Part shown: positions 49,398 to 63,300 of the stretch, in pieces
Layout of the letters: each line of letters starts with the position of its first letter
How positions within the stretch are numbered: the stretch's first letter is position 1
Position numbers and translations under genes: made by a program
The notes under the pieces: model-generated
Databases searched by the model: none
Told to the model about the DNA's origin: nothing
The model's input: only the letters and a program-made list of their open reading frames with translations
Assembly: GCA_028551475.1 (NCBI GenBank)
Contig: CM052359.1
Span: 9,921,583-9,985,582, forward strand
DNA length: 64,000 bases
Origin: Casuarina equisetifolia
Lineage: Eukaryota > Streptophyta > Magnoliopsida > Fagales > Casuarinaceae
Direction of reading: 5' to 3'

Positions 49398-50207
49398 GCT
49401 AAATCCTTAATGGTCATTAATAAAAAAGTTAAGTCACAACATCTTTTGTCCTATACATAGAGGATGGTTGATCTATTTGACATAAAAAGGATAAGGGTTT
49501 TAGGTAGATAAGACATATGAAATCAAAGTCTAATCTATGAGAAAATCTAAGCTTTTTTTGATCTTATTCACTTTTGTATTCACTTGTGCATTTGTTTAGC
49601 TTTCAAAATTGTGCTTTGTCTTTCATATTTTGAAAGTGTGATTTGAATACAAAAACTTCTATACTTGTTTAGTCTTAGTATTTAGAGGTTGTTGTAAAAA
49701 GTTCCTCTTTAAGCTCTTTTGACATTATCTATAAGGAATTTGTGAAATATGTATATGATGCATTCTAACTATTAAGAAAATTACACGTCATAATTTATAA
49801 TTGATTTAAAGGTACCCTTTGAAGGATTTCAAAGAAGGTGGGTTGAATGCTTCATCCAATCACTTAAAAGACTATGTGCATCACTAATTTCTACTATTGT
49901 CTATATTCACAGTTTGGTATATGAGGGAATGGTTGTAATATTTTGAATAGAAATCATTTTTCCTAAACTATGGTATTGTTAGAAGATTGGTAATACATGC
50001 ATGTATAACTATATTCTATAGTGATTGAATACTAATGGACCTTATCATGTATATATTGGATTGTTGCACTCATTAACAATTTATCTTTACAAGTATGTTA
50101 TTCTTTTGATTAGAAAACTACAAAAACAAACACTATTAAAGGGAAAAAAAGAAGAAAGGAAATACTTATAAAAAAGAAACCTAATTCACCCATCTTTTTA
50201 TGTTATA
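48878..50207 (+). mobile_element. 1.3 kb insertion, probable solo LTR
   Basis: It separates two halves of one RNase H domain. It has no long ORF and carries a TATA-like TGTATAAATA near its left end. Its right end has CTAATTCACCCATC, a form common at the U5 end of long copia LTRs. A possible five-base duplication, ATGGG on the left against ATAGG on the right, is imperfect. It contains the TC/AC microsatellite. Confidence 0.45.
49341..49395. repeat. compound TC/AC microsatellite
   Basis: A TC run of about 20 bases, then TTTC, then an uninterrupted AC run of about 30 bases ending at 49395. Confidence 0.93.
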
Positions 50208-50589
50208 GGGACCTCATAAAAATCACTAACAAGATTTTGTGTTATGCTTGGTAATGCATTGATTTCATGGAAGAGCAAGAAACTAGGACTAGTATCTAGA
50301 TCATTTATTGAGGTTGATTATCAAGCGATAATAGCATTTCTTGTAGGATCATTTGGTTATTGGGACCTTTTAGAGATATAGGGCTTGAAATCCCTTGCCT
50401 TGTGACATTTATTATGACAACAAGGCTACCATGGAGCTTGTAACCAACTCGATGGTCTATTAATGCACCAAGTACATAAATGTTGACTATCACTTCATAC
50501 AAGAGAAGATTCAATGGAGCTTTATAAAGACCAACCACATGAACCAAAGCTTTGGGAGTCCAACCCAAATAGACCTCTTCTCTTCTATT

Positions 50590-53500
50590 GTATATATAAG
50601 GGCTTGTACTAAAACTTTTTTTCTTATCACGGGAACAATTTCCCCTATCTATTCTTGTTGGTATATATTTTAATGTTATTAGAATATGTTAACATTTTGA
50701 TGATGAGAAAAATAGAATTATTGTATGAGAATATTATAATCATTATTTGATTATTTATTAAATAGATTTTTATAAGAAAATTAATATTAGAACTTTGTGC
50801 AGGAACATGGGTAAATACATGATTAGTCCAAAATTGAAAGGCCAGTGTAAAGTACAACCTAGATCCAATTTGTTTTCACAACCCAGCCCATGCAAACACA
50901 TCTCAAACCTAATACACACGTGACCCAGCCCACGTGAGCAAGATCCAGTCCATGATTCATGAGACCTAGCCCAGAGTAAACTTGCAAAGTGCAACCTAGC
51001 CCACACATGCAACTTGGAAGCATCGTGTGACCCGGAAGCATTATGTGACCTGTGCTTGCTTGTAACCAAGTGATGCTCCTGGTGATAACTTTATTTTTAT
51101 AGAGTTATTTTACTTATTTTTAGGCAATATATAATACAATGCTTATGAGAAAATATTTGAATTCCTCCTTATTTACTTAAATCTATCTTGTTTTTGTAAC
51201 ATAAGGAGGCATGGAGAAAAATGATAAGCATGGAGAACATGATATTTATTATATGACAAAATATGGTTAAAACATCAAGATCGAGAAAATCAAGATGGGC
51301 TTTGGCTTTGGATAATTGTTATTAGATTTTTTATTATTGTTGGATTTTCTAAATAATTCAAAAACCTAGTCACGTTAGGAGTTCAAAGTCCAATTAATAT
51401 AAAAGTTCAAGACCTAATTGTCTTAGGTATCCAAAACCCACTTTTACTAGGATAGGAGATAGGTTTAAACCTAAACCCTATTTAAGAGAAAAGAATAGGA
51501 GAAAATTGAGCACGACTCAAGAGAGAGGCTAAAAATTCAAGGTTTTCTTGAAGAAAAGACAAAAAGAGTGACAGACTTCTTGTTCTTGGATTCAAGATGC
51601 CTTCTTTATTCTTTATTATTGTTCTTCCTTATTATTTCTTTATGTTTTAGTTTACTTTTATTAATGCTACGATGTAACCTAATTATAATGGTATGAATTT
51701 TATAATTGTTATGTTTTGCAAGATATCTTATTTATGTGAAGTTATATATTACTATGTTTAATACTTTTAAGTGATTAGCTACCACTTAAATGATCTAATT
51801 TGCATGTTTGATACCGATAGGAGATGATATGCAGTTGCATCTTGTAATGTGTAACCATAAATTAAATATAAATAGACATATATTATATTGTTTGTGTGGC
51901 TTTTGGTGTAAACGGAGAATATCATAGATCCTAATGTATTTAGTTTGTTTTAATTCACATATAGAGATATAATGAATTAATGAACTAACTAGGTTTGCTA
52001 TACCTAAACATAAATTAGGAAGTTTTGCCATCACATAGATATTATCCCTTTTGCAAGCATAAATAGTCAATATTTATACCTAGTAATTATGGTGAGATCA
52101 TATGCTCTAACATATTTATTGTATTTAGTTTTATTAAATTTAGTTAGTTAATTTATCATTAATCATTTGAATTTGTTAAATAAATTCTAGGAGTTATTCA
52201 CTGTTAGTAATTAGTTGGTTTAATAATTACCAATCTTTGTGAGATGATATCTTTCCTGTCATTATATTTCTTGTTTGACATGTTCACTTGTATTTAAAAT
52301 TCATTGAACACCTGGTCTATTCTCATGACCCAACATAAGTACGCACTCGACCTAACTTGACCTAGCAACCTATGAAGCTATTTGACCTATTGTTTGTTGC
52401 TGCCACTTAAAGTCAAATTTAACTATCGAAAACTACTTCGTTCAAGGTAGAAAAGGTCTCATTGGAAAGCTAACAAAGAAGGAAACATTTTTGTGAAGAA
52501 AAAATCAGAGATCCACTCCTTAAAGAAGATTAATTTGAATAAATTAAGGAGTTTTTTTTATAGTTTGTAACCTAACTGCTTAAAAGAGAAATTTGAATTA
52601 GGTTAAAGAGTTTATGAAATCGAAATAATAGGGCTTTTAAAGATAAGAAGTTGATTTATCAATCTGTGAAGCACCCACAACAATTTGATTCAAGTTTGAA
52701 GAGATTATATGAAGATTTGAGTGAGACCCAAGTTTAACCTAGTTTTTGGTCTGGGAAGCTCCAATTTAGTCACTTAAGTTATGGACAAAACTGTGGTGTT
52801 TTGAAGCATAATTTTGAATGGAATTAATACAGAACAACCAAGCTTGCCTTCCTTCTCTCTTAACAACTTGAAATGGACAAAGAAGAGGAAAGAGGCAGCT
52901 CCTAATGGGAAGAAGAAGTGATATGGTTCAGAGATGTCAGAACAGTTACTTTGAAGTGTGAGGTCAGTTGCTTTGAAGCTATTTAAGAGCATTAACTTAT
53001 TGTTATTTGGTTGGTTTGAAAATTATAAAGAAATAAAACTACTTATAGAAACTTATACTTTTCACTCAAGCTTCTTCAAGCTCACAAAATTGGTTCTACA
53101 TTTTGGTGATTCTACTATGAACTTATTAATGCTTTCATACACTTGTTAGTAAATCAGATTGATCTTTATTTCATATCATATTTGAGTTGATTTCACACGA
53201 GTGAATAATGCTAGGGTTCATGTGAATTTGGAGCTTTCGTCCATATCATTATGTATTAAGTCTCTAACATTTGTTTGAAGCTTCTGAACTTGAATTCATA
53301 TCTTATAAAAGTTGAATTTGAAATTTGTACTTAATTGCTACTTATTGTTAAAATTCTTGAGGAGAGAATCTGTAATTGAGATTAAGGGAGTGGTTTTTCC
53401 TTGTAATCAATTTGTTAATTGATTATAGAGTGACTCTAGTATGTTGTTGCTAAAATGGGGTGGAGTAGGTACCAAGGTAGCTTGGGCCAAACCACCTTCT

Positions 53501-53640
53501 AAAAATTTGTGTTTTTGTCTTGTGTGATAACTTTACTTACTACTTTGATTGCTTTACATAGGAAAAACGAAAAAAAAAAAAAACAAAATATTTTTTGATA
53601 AAACTAATTCATCCCCCCCTCCCCCTCTCTCTTAGGTTGC
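50590..53640. other. repeat-derived AT-rich DNA with LTR-like end
   Basis: No gene is supportable. Near 53450-53640 the plus strand reads GGTACCAAGGTAGCTTGGGCC, AAACCACC, and then CTAATTCATCCCCCCCTCC. This order is typical of the U5 end of long Sirevirus-like copia LTRs. Its partner and start were not found. The 50800-51070 stretch has several near-repeats of CCTAGCCCA/CCCAGCCCA. Confidence 0.35.
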
Positions 53641-56600
53641 TATAAGATCTAAAAATTCTCGCAATAGGGATTTTTGTTCATTAATAAACAAGTTTTCTTC
53701 AAAGATTTGATTTTTCCTTACAAAATCCTTCATTTGAGCCAACACTAAGGTAGATTTCAATGCCATTTTACTTATATTAGAGCAAAATATAGTGTCGTAG
53801 ATGCAATGTTCAAGCATCAATCTTAAGAAATTATCCTATAGCATTTCCTAAACCCTTCAAGATTTCAAGTTTGCATAATGGAAGCAGTAGATTGGGTAGC
53901 TTAATCCACATAGTTACAAGTTGGGAATTTCTTCTTTTAGTGAAGTACCTTATTCACCTTAGAAGTAGAAAGCACTTACTCCTAAACACATGGTGCTCTC
54001 TTAACCAAGTTGTCGCAAAGTACTCCTTAAAGAAGAGATGAATGCTAAAATGCCGGCTATCTATTAGAAATTTAGCGTGGTCTAAATAAAATAGTTCCAT
54101 GTTTACCAAATAATAATCTATGCTATATGCTAAGGTTTTCATATATCAAGAAGTTAAAAAAATTTCTATTCTTTAACAACTTTATTTTATTTTTTTCATT
54201 GTGTTGGCTTACTAAATTACAACATACATAGAGTTTTTCAAAACTTTATGCTTACAGGTTTCTTAAAAGAAACTCCAAATTACAAATTCATGTTTTTTAT
54301 TTATTTTTCTTTATTTTTAATTTTGACCTCGTAACTAACAACTTTTGCAATTGTTTTAACAAATGTCTAAACCGAAACCTATGTAACAACTGAATCCTGA
54401 ATCCTCTGGGGTGTAGGAGCTTGACCTGCGAGACCAAGTTTTGGTCAGAATTTTCATTCAGCAGGTTGAATGCCAAGGCTGCTTGTAGCATGCAGTAGGG
54501 CGCCGACCTACCATTTGGGAAGATAAAGAACCAAGCTTGGGCTGCATTGGCCATAGGCCGACTGTGTCCTGACCCCAACTTATTTTGAGCCTAATTTGAA
54601 GCAGTTACATCTCAGCCGTTAATCAGAAAAATTGACTTCAGGAGCCTGAGAATCGCCTTTTGTTCATGGTCTAAACTAATAGATGACTTTGATATCTATA
54701 TTTGATGATGATGTCTCTCCTTTGGGCCTAATCTCACCTCTCTTGTTGTTGGGTTTGATTGTTAAGCCCCCAAACAGAGTGTTGGGAGATTTATGCAGTT
54801 GTAGCAATAAACACACATAATGAACACAATATCAAAGATTTTATATAGTTTAGACAAAATTAAATCTCTGTCTATGGAAATAATAATTTATTCTTTATTT
54901 GAGACTTTCCTTAATTTGGGAGCCATTTGAGAATTTTTCCTCTATTGAAGTTCTCGTTTTGTTTGTAATGACTCATCAAATAATATAAACTAGACGAGAC
55001 TTTTAAAATCTCATTCTTACAATCAACTTTTAAAAAAAATGAACTGATAAAAAATTTATCATTGTGTCCTTACTCCAACTCCGTATCTCACATAAAGGTG
55101 TTTAGGACACACACTCAGATGGCATAGCTTGGAGGAAAAGCTAAGCAATAACTTACCAAAAAGTAGTAGATGAGTATCGGTCTTGAACATCTGTATAAGT
55201 TTGTTAGGTAGGAAGTCCATTGATAGCCATCCTTTGTGTTAATCAAGGGTATATATCATCGATGAGGTAATGGGCAAACGACATAACCCTACAAAGTGAT
55301 CGGGTAGGAAATAGCAAATGGGTCATGATCAAGACTTAATATCCCCAAAAGACTTGAAAAGGACATGCAAACACTGTTATTATGTTTTGCGAGTTGGAGA
55401 AAACGACTAGTTGGGATTGTTTGTTACTGACCTTTTTAAAGCTCGCTTGAGTAATAAACACATTACAGCACCTAATCCTTTTGAGTTTCTTAATAATCTT
55501 GATGCCTTTCAAGACACAGACTGTAAAAGGAACTCAAACCTCCAAACATGTCTAACAAAATCGACGTCATCTAGCCATTGTTCTTGAATTTGTTGATGCA
55601 GATTCTGCCCTAGTGGAGAAGATTTTCAACACGGTATCTGAGATTAAGTATTAATTAAGATATTCATTAACTCATAGACTTGGATGGATTTTTGTAAGAA
55701 GTATTTTCACATATTCGAGGTAAGAGAATGTGTTAAAATCTAATGTGTATTCCAAATTTTTTATATACTGTGTCTTCCTTTCTAGCAAATTAATTTTAAG
55801 GGAAGAAATAAGCCTTCTAACAAATGAGGCAAACTTGATTATTTCACATGCGACTGCCTGCCTATATGATGCGGTGTCATGCCAATCTTAGATTATAGCG
55901 TTCCTTCAGTTGGATGCTGTGACTGCCAGCTTCCTTCACTACTTCTACAATCCACCTACCTCTTCCCAAACTATGGGGAAAAGAACACCACAAGGTAGGA
56001 GTTTGAGGTTGTTGTGATTAGGGATACTAGTAGTTCCCCAGGTAGCTTCGTTTTTTTATTGTATACCAAAAGTTTAATCATGGCTATCCACGTCTCATTC
56101 TGACCTTATGGCAGAAAGAACAGGAGTTTGAGGTTGTTGTGACTTGAGTATAATAATACTTCGGAAAGCAGCTTCATTTTCTGTTGTACCCCATAATTTG
56201 AATAATCACTATCCATGTCTCGTTCTGACCTTATAGGAGAAAGATCAGCACTGTAATGAAAAATCCTAAGGAGAACGTTGCTTGTTGCATAATCATCGTC
56301 TAATTAGACTAAAGTGCGGTTGATGCTTAAATTAAGCTCTAATACTAGTTTTAGGAAGATGAATAAGCTCTATACTACTTGTTGGAAGACTAATGGAGCT
56401 CTCGTTCTAGGTTTTGGAGTTAACTAGATCGATCACACATAACACATATTAAGAACACGGATTTTACATGGTTCATAAAAGATGATCTCTTCATTCGATT
56501 GCTTTTTCTCTTTATCATTGTGATAATTCGCCAAATAAGACAGCAACATCTAAGCTTTCCAAAATCTCATACTTGTAAGGATCCCAGGAGAAAACTTAAT

Positions 56601-57600
56601 AAGAAAACTGTTAACTTCCCCTTATTCCTTAATTTCACTCTACACATAAACATTGTCATCATTATGTGATTGCAAAATGATATTGATCAAGTTATTTTGT
56701 GAAGAAATCTCTAGAACATCCAAACTTAATATTTATTAAATGCTGCATCCAGCTGTTTATGGATGCAGAAGGGATATTTGAAGTAAAAAAGTTTGGAAGC
56801 AGTTGAAAAGTGAAGATTATTGTGCAAGGAACTACAAGTCCTAAAACCACCCGCGTGACTTGACCTTTACGTCAAATGACCGAGAAATGATTGAGAAATT
56901 TGATTGGGCATGTGGTTTGTCCAGCGGAGAGGAGGGGATCGGCAGCAAGTCATCACAGCAAGAAGCAATCACCAAAATCATATAATATCCAACAAAATCT
57001 GGCCTTTCCAATAGACAATAGTCCTTGAGATGCTGCACCAATGTATTGTTTCTGGCAGTAAGGATTCTCAATCTCAAGGTGACTTAGATCCCACAACTAC
57101 TACAGCTCACCAGACAACCTAATCTGGTGAAATCACCGGGAAGGACTAAGATCGCCGGGGATCTCAACCCCACCAAAGCCATGGATTTTCTGGCCATGGC
57201 CACTGTTTGACAGTTCTTGTTCCCCTGGAAATGAAGCTCCCTTAGTTCATAGAAAACACTGACTTGTGGATTATATTCTGGCAAGTAAATTAGGATTCCA
57301 ACTTCTATAACTAAGAATTCTGATGATATTAGAATTTTACAAGCTATTAGCAACTGGAGAATCTACTTATCGTTACAGTGACAAGAACATTATTGGAAGA
57401 TATAAAATGGCAAAACAACTGAAAATGATTTTGCTTTTCTTGTTGCAGGGCTTTATCCCGGGACTTATTTCCGTGAATTGCTGCACTAGATCAAGTCTTC
57501 TCTGATGCAGCAAAAGCGTGATGGTAAGTACCAATGATTACAATGACTATCTGGTTATTCATTCCAGAAAATAAAGCAAAACTATTACCGTTCTAGGCCA
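53641..57600. other. intergenic, AT-rich
   Basis: Short ORFs of 60-93 codons on the minus strand (53632-53820, 54297-54578, 56841-57353) have no recognisable similarity. The part next to 57600 should be the 3' UTR of the small gene at 57608. No RNA gene or clear repeat is seen. Confidence 0.4.
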
Positions 57601-57607
57601 AGTTTTG

Positions 57608-58000
57608 CTACATCGCCAGGCCCTGAGCTATCATCATAGACTTGTAGATCTCAACGATCACCCTCTCATCATACTCCTTGGTCGGACGCCTCCCGAAGGT
57701 GCCAATCCCGTCACACACAGCCCCGCCGTAGGCTCCGGAGGTGAACGCCCGCGAGTTAGCCAGTTTCAGCATTACGTTCACGTACCAGTCTCGAAGCCAC
57801 AGCAAGAGCTTCCTGGGCGAAGACGCTCTCAGGCGTCGAAGCTTAGGCGTGATCTTGATCCGCCAAAACCGCCTCCGTGGAGTTGAGCCCAGCTGCACGC
57901 GTGCCCGGCGGGTCCGAGTAGACCGATTGAGCCTCACGTAGCCTTTCCTGCCCCAGTACCCTCTCAACCCCTTGTACATGCCCGCAGAGAGACTTTCCAT
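57608..58000 (-). CDS. conserved small plant protein of unknown function
   Basis: Single-exon ORF of 130 residues in a less AT-rich island. The N-terminal half is very basic, with Arg/Lys runs and an RRRFWRIKI motif at about 43-51. The middle has KLLLWLRDWYVNVMLKLANS, which may be an amphipathic helix. The C-terminus (FGRRPTKEYDERVIVEIYKS) is charged and helix-like. I recall similar uncharacterised proteins of 120-150 residues across eudicots, but no function. No signal peptide or catalytic motif is visible. A GA-rich leader lies directly upstream. The high basic charge would allow nucleic-acid, ribosome or membrane-surface binding; that is a guess. Confidence 0.8.
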   Translation of the reverse strand: MESLSAGMYKGLRGYWGRKGYVRLNRSTRTRRARVQLGSTPRRRFWRIKITPKLRRLRASSPRKLLLWLRDWYVNVMLKLANSRAFTSGAYGGAVCDGIGTFGRRPTKEYDERVIVEIYKSMMIAQGLAM

Positions 58001-58140
58001 TGTTGTTCCTTGCTCTTGTTTTCCTCTCTCGCTCTAGAAGGGGGAAGAGAGAGAGAGATAGAGAGACTTTTAGAGTGAAAAAAGAAGGGGAGGTGGGTGG
58101 GGAATTGAAGGGGATGATAAATTTTGCACCTTAAAACATA
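58001..58140 (-). promoter_or_regulatory. leader region of the small gene
   Basis: GA-rich on the plus strand (GAAGAGAGAGAGAGATAGAGAGA near 58043-58066), hence CT-rich in the transcript. This is the same leader style seen at the GATL gene. Confidence 0.45.
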
Positions 58141-60370
58141 CAGACATAAGATAAGGGATCATATATCTCTGTATATGCATAGCTTCAGGAAAAACAAAAA
58201 AGAAAATGTACTTGAGTGGAAGATGGGGTGGCGATCATAAATGAGGATGCTATTACGTACCTGCATTTCACACGGGTGTCGCTGTCCTCATTGAATGAGA
58301 TTGAGATGGCACGTGCCACTCACCTAGATCATGGCCTAGGATTATACTTCTGTTTTTAACCATCATTAGGGGACTGTCATCATCTTTAATGCTGCTTTCC
58401 TCTTCCCTTTTACCTTCCTTACCGAAAGAGACGGAAAAACTTACAGCAGTTTGGGCTAGGAATCCAAAACAGGCAAAACAGTTCTATTGAGTATAAACTT
58501 TCGACTTTTCAGTATTTATTGTAGAATGAAGACTGTAATGAATATGCTTTATCCTTGTAGGTTTAGCAGTGCTGCTGGTCTTCCAATCGCCATGATGGTG
58601 GCGTGAACGGAGTGGAACACTTAGGTGGTAGTTGAGGTGTTCTCCATGAGTTGTTTAGGTGGGAGCCAAAGGTGGGAAATCTGTGGTGGTCTGATCTGTG
58701 CTGTAGTTGGTAAAGCATCAAGTTTCATGCCTTGGTTGAGGGGGTCAAAAGTTAGCGTAGGTTGTCTTCAGGGCCACACAGAAAGCTGATGGAACAATTT
58801 GTTTCCATGGGACATCTCAGTGCCTATTTGAAGCCTTCTTTTGAGTTTCGTTTATGAGTATGAATATTTCCGCTATATATTTAAGCATTATATGTTTAAG
58901 TATTTATTGAGATATTTTATATTATTGATTACATCTTCATAGTCTTATCTTGTTATTTCATTAGATCTCTATAGTTTTATTTTATTAACTGAGTTGTTGT
59001 GATTTCTCTATTCTCAAAGTAAGAAAATATGTTATAAATTACAATTATCTTATATCATTAATGTTTTAACATTATATCCTTCTTACCTATTCATATGTCT
59101 TTCTCTTTCAAAAGAATTCTTCTTAACTCTTATCTTTGTTCTCTACTAAAGAACTGAATCATGAAAAACACCAAATAATAGAGTGAGTCATCTAATAAGA
59201 ACTCGAATGCAACAACATTGATCACGAACTAGAAAGGACAATTAGACAAAAGAATTTTTAGATGTCTCTGATGATGAATGCTAAGAGTTGCTTAAGATAT
59301 TCCCTATTCAGCATTTAGTGAGGCCTGCCGTGGCCACAGGTTGGCATGATGTGAATTGATGAAATGGGGTTTCCATAATTAAATGGTTGAATTCCAACAA
59401 GTGGTTGGCTTGTCTTTGAGCCTCTTTGCGACGTCATCCTGATGCATCCTTATCCACCTGTCATCATTTATTGGCCCGAGCAAGACCCCATTCATGATAA
59501 TATAACGATAGTGGTTGTAATGTATACTTCGTTTGTTTGTAGTGTCTTGGGAAAGGAATTGATGTCGTCTGAATGCTATCTGCAAAAACAATTATTGCAC
59601 AAGGTAACAAAAATTGAATTATTTAGTGCAATTGTTAATAATAAAATATTCTTGGGTTTCCCTCCTAGGTATTGGTGCAAGTCAAAGCATCTCAGCTTAA
59701 CAATCTTTGAAGGACATTATGAAAACATCGAAAATTTAGTGGGGAATGATTAGTAATTAGTTTATCGGTGTTTCCTTTTGCTTATAATATTGCTTCTGTT
59801 CCTTTCATAACTAAGTGGATGGCCAAAGAAGCCATGGCAAGTGATTTTGTAGATTATATTTACAAACAGAACATGGGCCATGGGCCATGGGCCTGCGGGC
59901 ATGGGCTCCAATAAGCATTAACAAGAAGTTGTTGTGGTACATCAACGGAGTCGTTGTGGAGCATTAGCAAGTTAAGATTGGAAACATCGTACTATTTTCT
60001 TCTGACACGGACATGTTCCAGGCTCTGGGTATTTAATGTTGTTATTTAAATACATAAGAAGAAGAGGGGAGTTTTCTGTTAATGCCGAGTTTTTAGTTAG
60101 CACCGAAGCAGACTGTAGGTTGAATTAACTTCGAGAACTACTCGTCGATACTCTTACTGGTCGACTCTTCTCATCAGGGTTTCACATCGCTAACTCCCAA
60201 GACAAGGATTTGAGTTTTCGTCAACCAACAATACTATTGTTTAACACGTCCCTGAAATCAAGATGTGACACTAAATTTCCTTATAAGAATTATATATTCT
60301 CGTTTATATATAAAAGATACTATTTTTTAAACTTGTACTAATTTTTATTTTATTTATTTATCAGATATAT
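58141..60370. other. intergenic
   Basis: AT-rich with no supportable gene. A 103-codon plus-strand ORF at 59442-59753 has no recognisable similarity. A short tandem ATGGGCC repeat lies near 59873-59892. Sequence ending CAACCAACA near 60230 could be the end of the LTR belonging to the copia relic that follows, but no partner is present. Confidence 0.35.
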
Positions 60371-60389
60371 TTTTTATTTTAAAACTATT

Positions 60390-63300
60390 TTTTCAATAAA
60401 TTTAAACAACAAGTGAAAAACAATCGAAGGGCAAGAATAAGCTTGGTTTCATTGATGAAATGCTCAAGATACCTATTGATGATCCTGAAAAGGCCAAAAG
60501 ATGGGATTAGTGTCATAAGGCAATCATCAATTGGCTTAAAAAGTCTTTGGATTGGACACGTCCCAGATATACCATGTTTTGATGGATTGGAAATTCCCAA
60601 ATCATTAGGGACAGTTTAATTGTGAGATTTTGAAAATCTACAGCCACACAACGCTATGATCTTAGAAGGAAGCTCTATGAATTGCAGTCAAGCTGGAAAA
60701 TTTGTGATGGAATACCATACCAGCATCACTGATACTCGGGGGAAATAAATATGCACGAGCCCTTAATACGTTGCACTTGTGATTTGTGTACTTGTGCAGT
60801 GAACAAGAGGCTAGAGGAGAGGACACAAGAAGTTTGACTAATGGAGTATCTATTGGGGGCTCATGGAGCCATTCAAGACTTTTAGAACTACCATACTAGC
60901 CAAGGACCCTCTCCTAAGTGTTAATGCAACTTATAATCTCACAAAGGAGGATGAAGATCATCTCCTCAAGGTTGATGATTCAAGGACTACTACTAAAAAG
61001 TTGGTTCTTGTTGTTAACCGGGTTCTTGGAACTACGAGATTCCTAGGTGGCAGTCCAGGGAACTCATCTCACCCACCAAATAGAATGGGCTCAAAAGGAA
61101 AACCAAAGTGCACTCATTGCCATAAATCGAGTCGCACTAGGGAGCAGTGCTCTCAAATCGTAAGATATCCACCTAATTGGGGAAATAGAAATAGTAGTGC
61201 TAAGGGAAGGCAACAATTACAAAAAGGCAATGCATAGTCCTTTCACACCATTGTAGAATCTGAATATATGGGTTCTAGACAAACTTGGGCAAGCAACATG
61301 GGGCCCTTTCTGGGATATGGACAAACAATTCCTATGTAAATCGCTCCTTAGGGACCATTCCCTAGTGCACCTTAGGCTTCTTTTGTTCCTAATTCATTCC
61401 CAAGCACTCTTGCAAGTCCATAACTTCAACATGGATGAATGGGACAGCAAAGTCATGGATCAAGACATGGGTAGCATCCATTGCATGCCCATAGCTTAGC
61501 CACTTAGTAAGCCCCTTCGGTGAACAAAAAGGGCTTTGTGGGCTTACCAACTCACTCCACTACTAGTTACATCAGCTTCCTTCAACCTAGCCCAACTTTA
61601 GCAATTTAACAAGTTACTTGTAGCTCTGAACAACTTGGGTGACAGGACGATGATAGACAACTGCCAAACTTTTGTAGGTGACAATTCTAGATCTCACTCT
61701 CGGTTTAATTATATTAAGTGGATCTTGGACTCTAGAATAACTAATCATATTACTTGTAGCATGAAACATTTATTTACATGTGTTCCTTGCTTATCACAAT
61801 TATTGTCCATATATTTACCTGATGGGACATGTAGTTGAGCTACACACGAGGTTTGCTCAACCAACACCACATCTGAACTTAAAGATCATTTTATACGTTC
61901 TTTATTTTTGTTAATATCTAATCTCCATTACCAAGTTCATTACTAAAACTAATTGCCTTACCATTTTTTTTTCTTGGTGTTATGTTTTCCATGACCTTTT
62001 GTTTAGGGTAGTGATTGGTTAGGGTAAGGCCGATAGGAAGCTCTACTACCTAGTTCCTTTCGACGAGATTGAACCATGTTTTGTGTCATTTTTATCACAA
62101 TTTCAATTTTGTATTCCAAAACAATTTTGTAATATGAATTTGAACCTTTGTTATAATGTTACTTCTAATGTTGAATTTGAATTATGGCTTTTTCATTTGA
62201 GTCATCCATCTATTAAATATCTATATATTTTTAATTATGATTTGAAATCTTTTGATGATTTTTCATGCTCCATACGTTAATTGGCTAAGCAATCTCATTT
62301 AGTCTTTCCACAAGGTCACACTAGAACTACTACCATTTTTCACTTGTCCACATGGCTCTTTAGGGTCCACATCAAGTGCCTAACTATGATGGTCCTCAAT
62401 ATTTCCTTATCATTGTGGATGATTACTTGCATACCATTTGGACATTCCTTATTAGGTATAAGGATTAAGTTTTCTCCATTGTGCAATCATTCATTTTTTT
62501 GAAACCAAATTTAGATTTTAGTTGCAACACATACATTCTGATAATGATACTAAGTTCTTTTCTAAACCATTTTCCTCATTCCTCAATTCACAATGGATTA
62601 TTTATGAAAATAGTTGTTTACAAACTATAACAAAATGGGTTTACAGAATATAAGCATTGTCTCCTTTTAAATGTGGCTAGAGCATTAATGTTTCATGCAA
62701 ACATCCTTGTAGAGTATTAAGATGAATGCATTCTTATTGCAACTTATTTTATAAATAAGTTGTCTTCATTTGTCATTCCCCACTGTACCCTATATGAAAC
62801 GTTATATGGAAAATTGTCAAATTTGAGTCATCTTTGAGTCTTTGGATGTTAGTGTTACGCCATATCTCGTAGGCCTACGGGTAAGTTTGCCCATAAGGCA
62901 GCTCTTTATATATTCATAGGATATCCTTCCTACTAGAAAAGATATTGATTGCTTAATTCATTCACTAGGAAATTCTTCATAAGTTGTGATGTCACTTTTG
63001 ATGAGTTTGAGCTTCTTTTTGCTATCTAGGCTACTTTCCCTGACATGTTGTTTGATCTAGACCCTCAGGTGCCCCCAATTGGTAAGTCCTTTGTCACACA
63101 AACAAGACCTGTTCCATAACACTATTTGGAAACATAACAACCAACTTCCTAGGAGGAATAACCACAATAAAACCTTTTTAAATGAGCTTTTGAGACTTAT
63201 ATATCACCACATGTACCTCACAAGTTGAGTAGACCTACTCCCAACCAATGTGGACCACAAACTACATATGTCCCACTTTGCCATTAATCTTATTATCCAT

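Larger units (their letters stand above)
46740..50590 (+). mobile_element. decayed copia relic on the plus strand, interrupted by a 1.3 kb insertion
   Basis: Plus-strand reading gives, in order, integrase (NQFNIDV, later KLFGKPSTISHLRVFGYFCY at about 47090-47150), reverse transcriptase (WETMELPPRKKFVTCKWVYK at about 47850-47910, then VDYYEIFAL) and RNase H (AYCDFDCVRCKM ending at about 48873). RNase H resumes at about 50211 (KSLTRFCVMLGNALISWKSK) and runs through YDNKATMELV to about 50580. Stops and shifts are frequent. No LTRs could be assigned. Confidence 0.75.
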
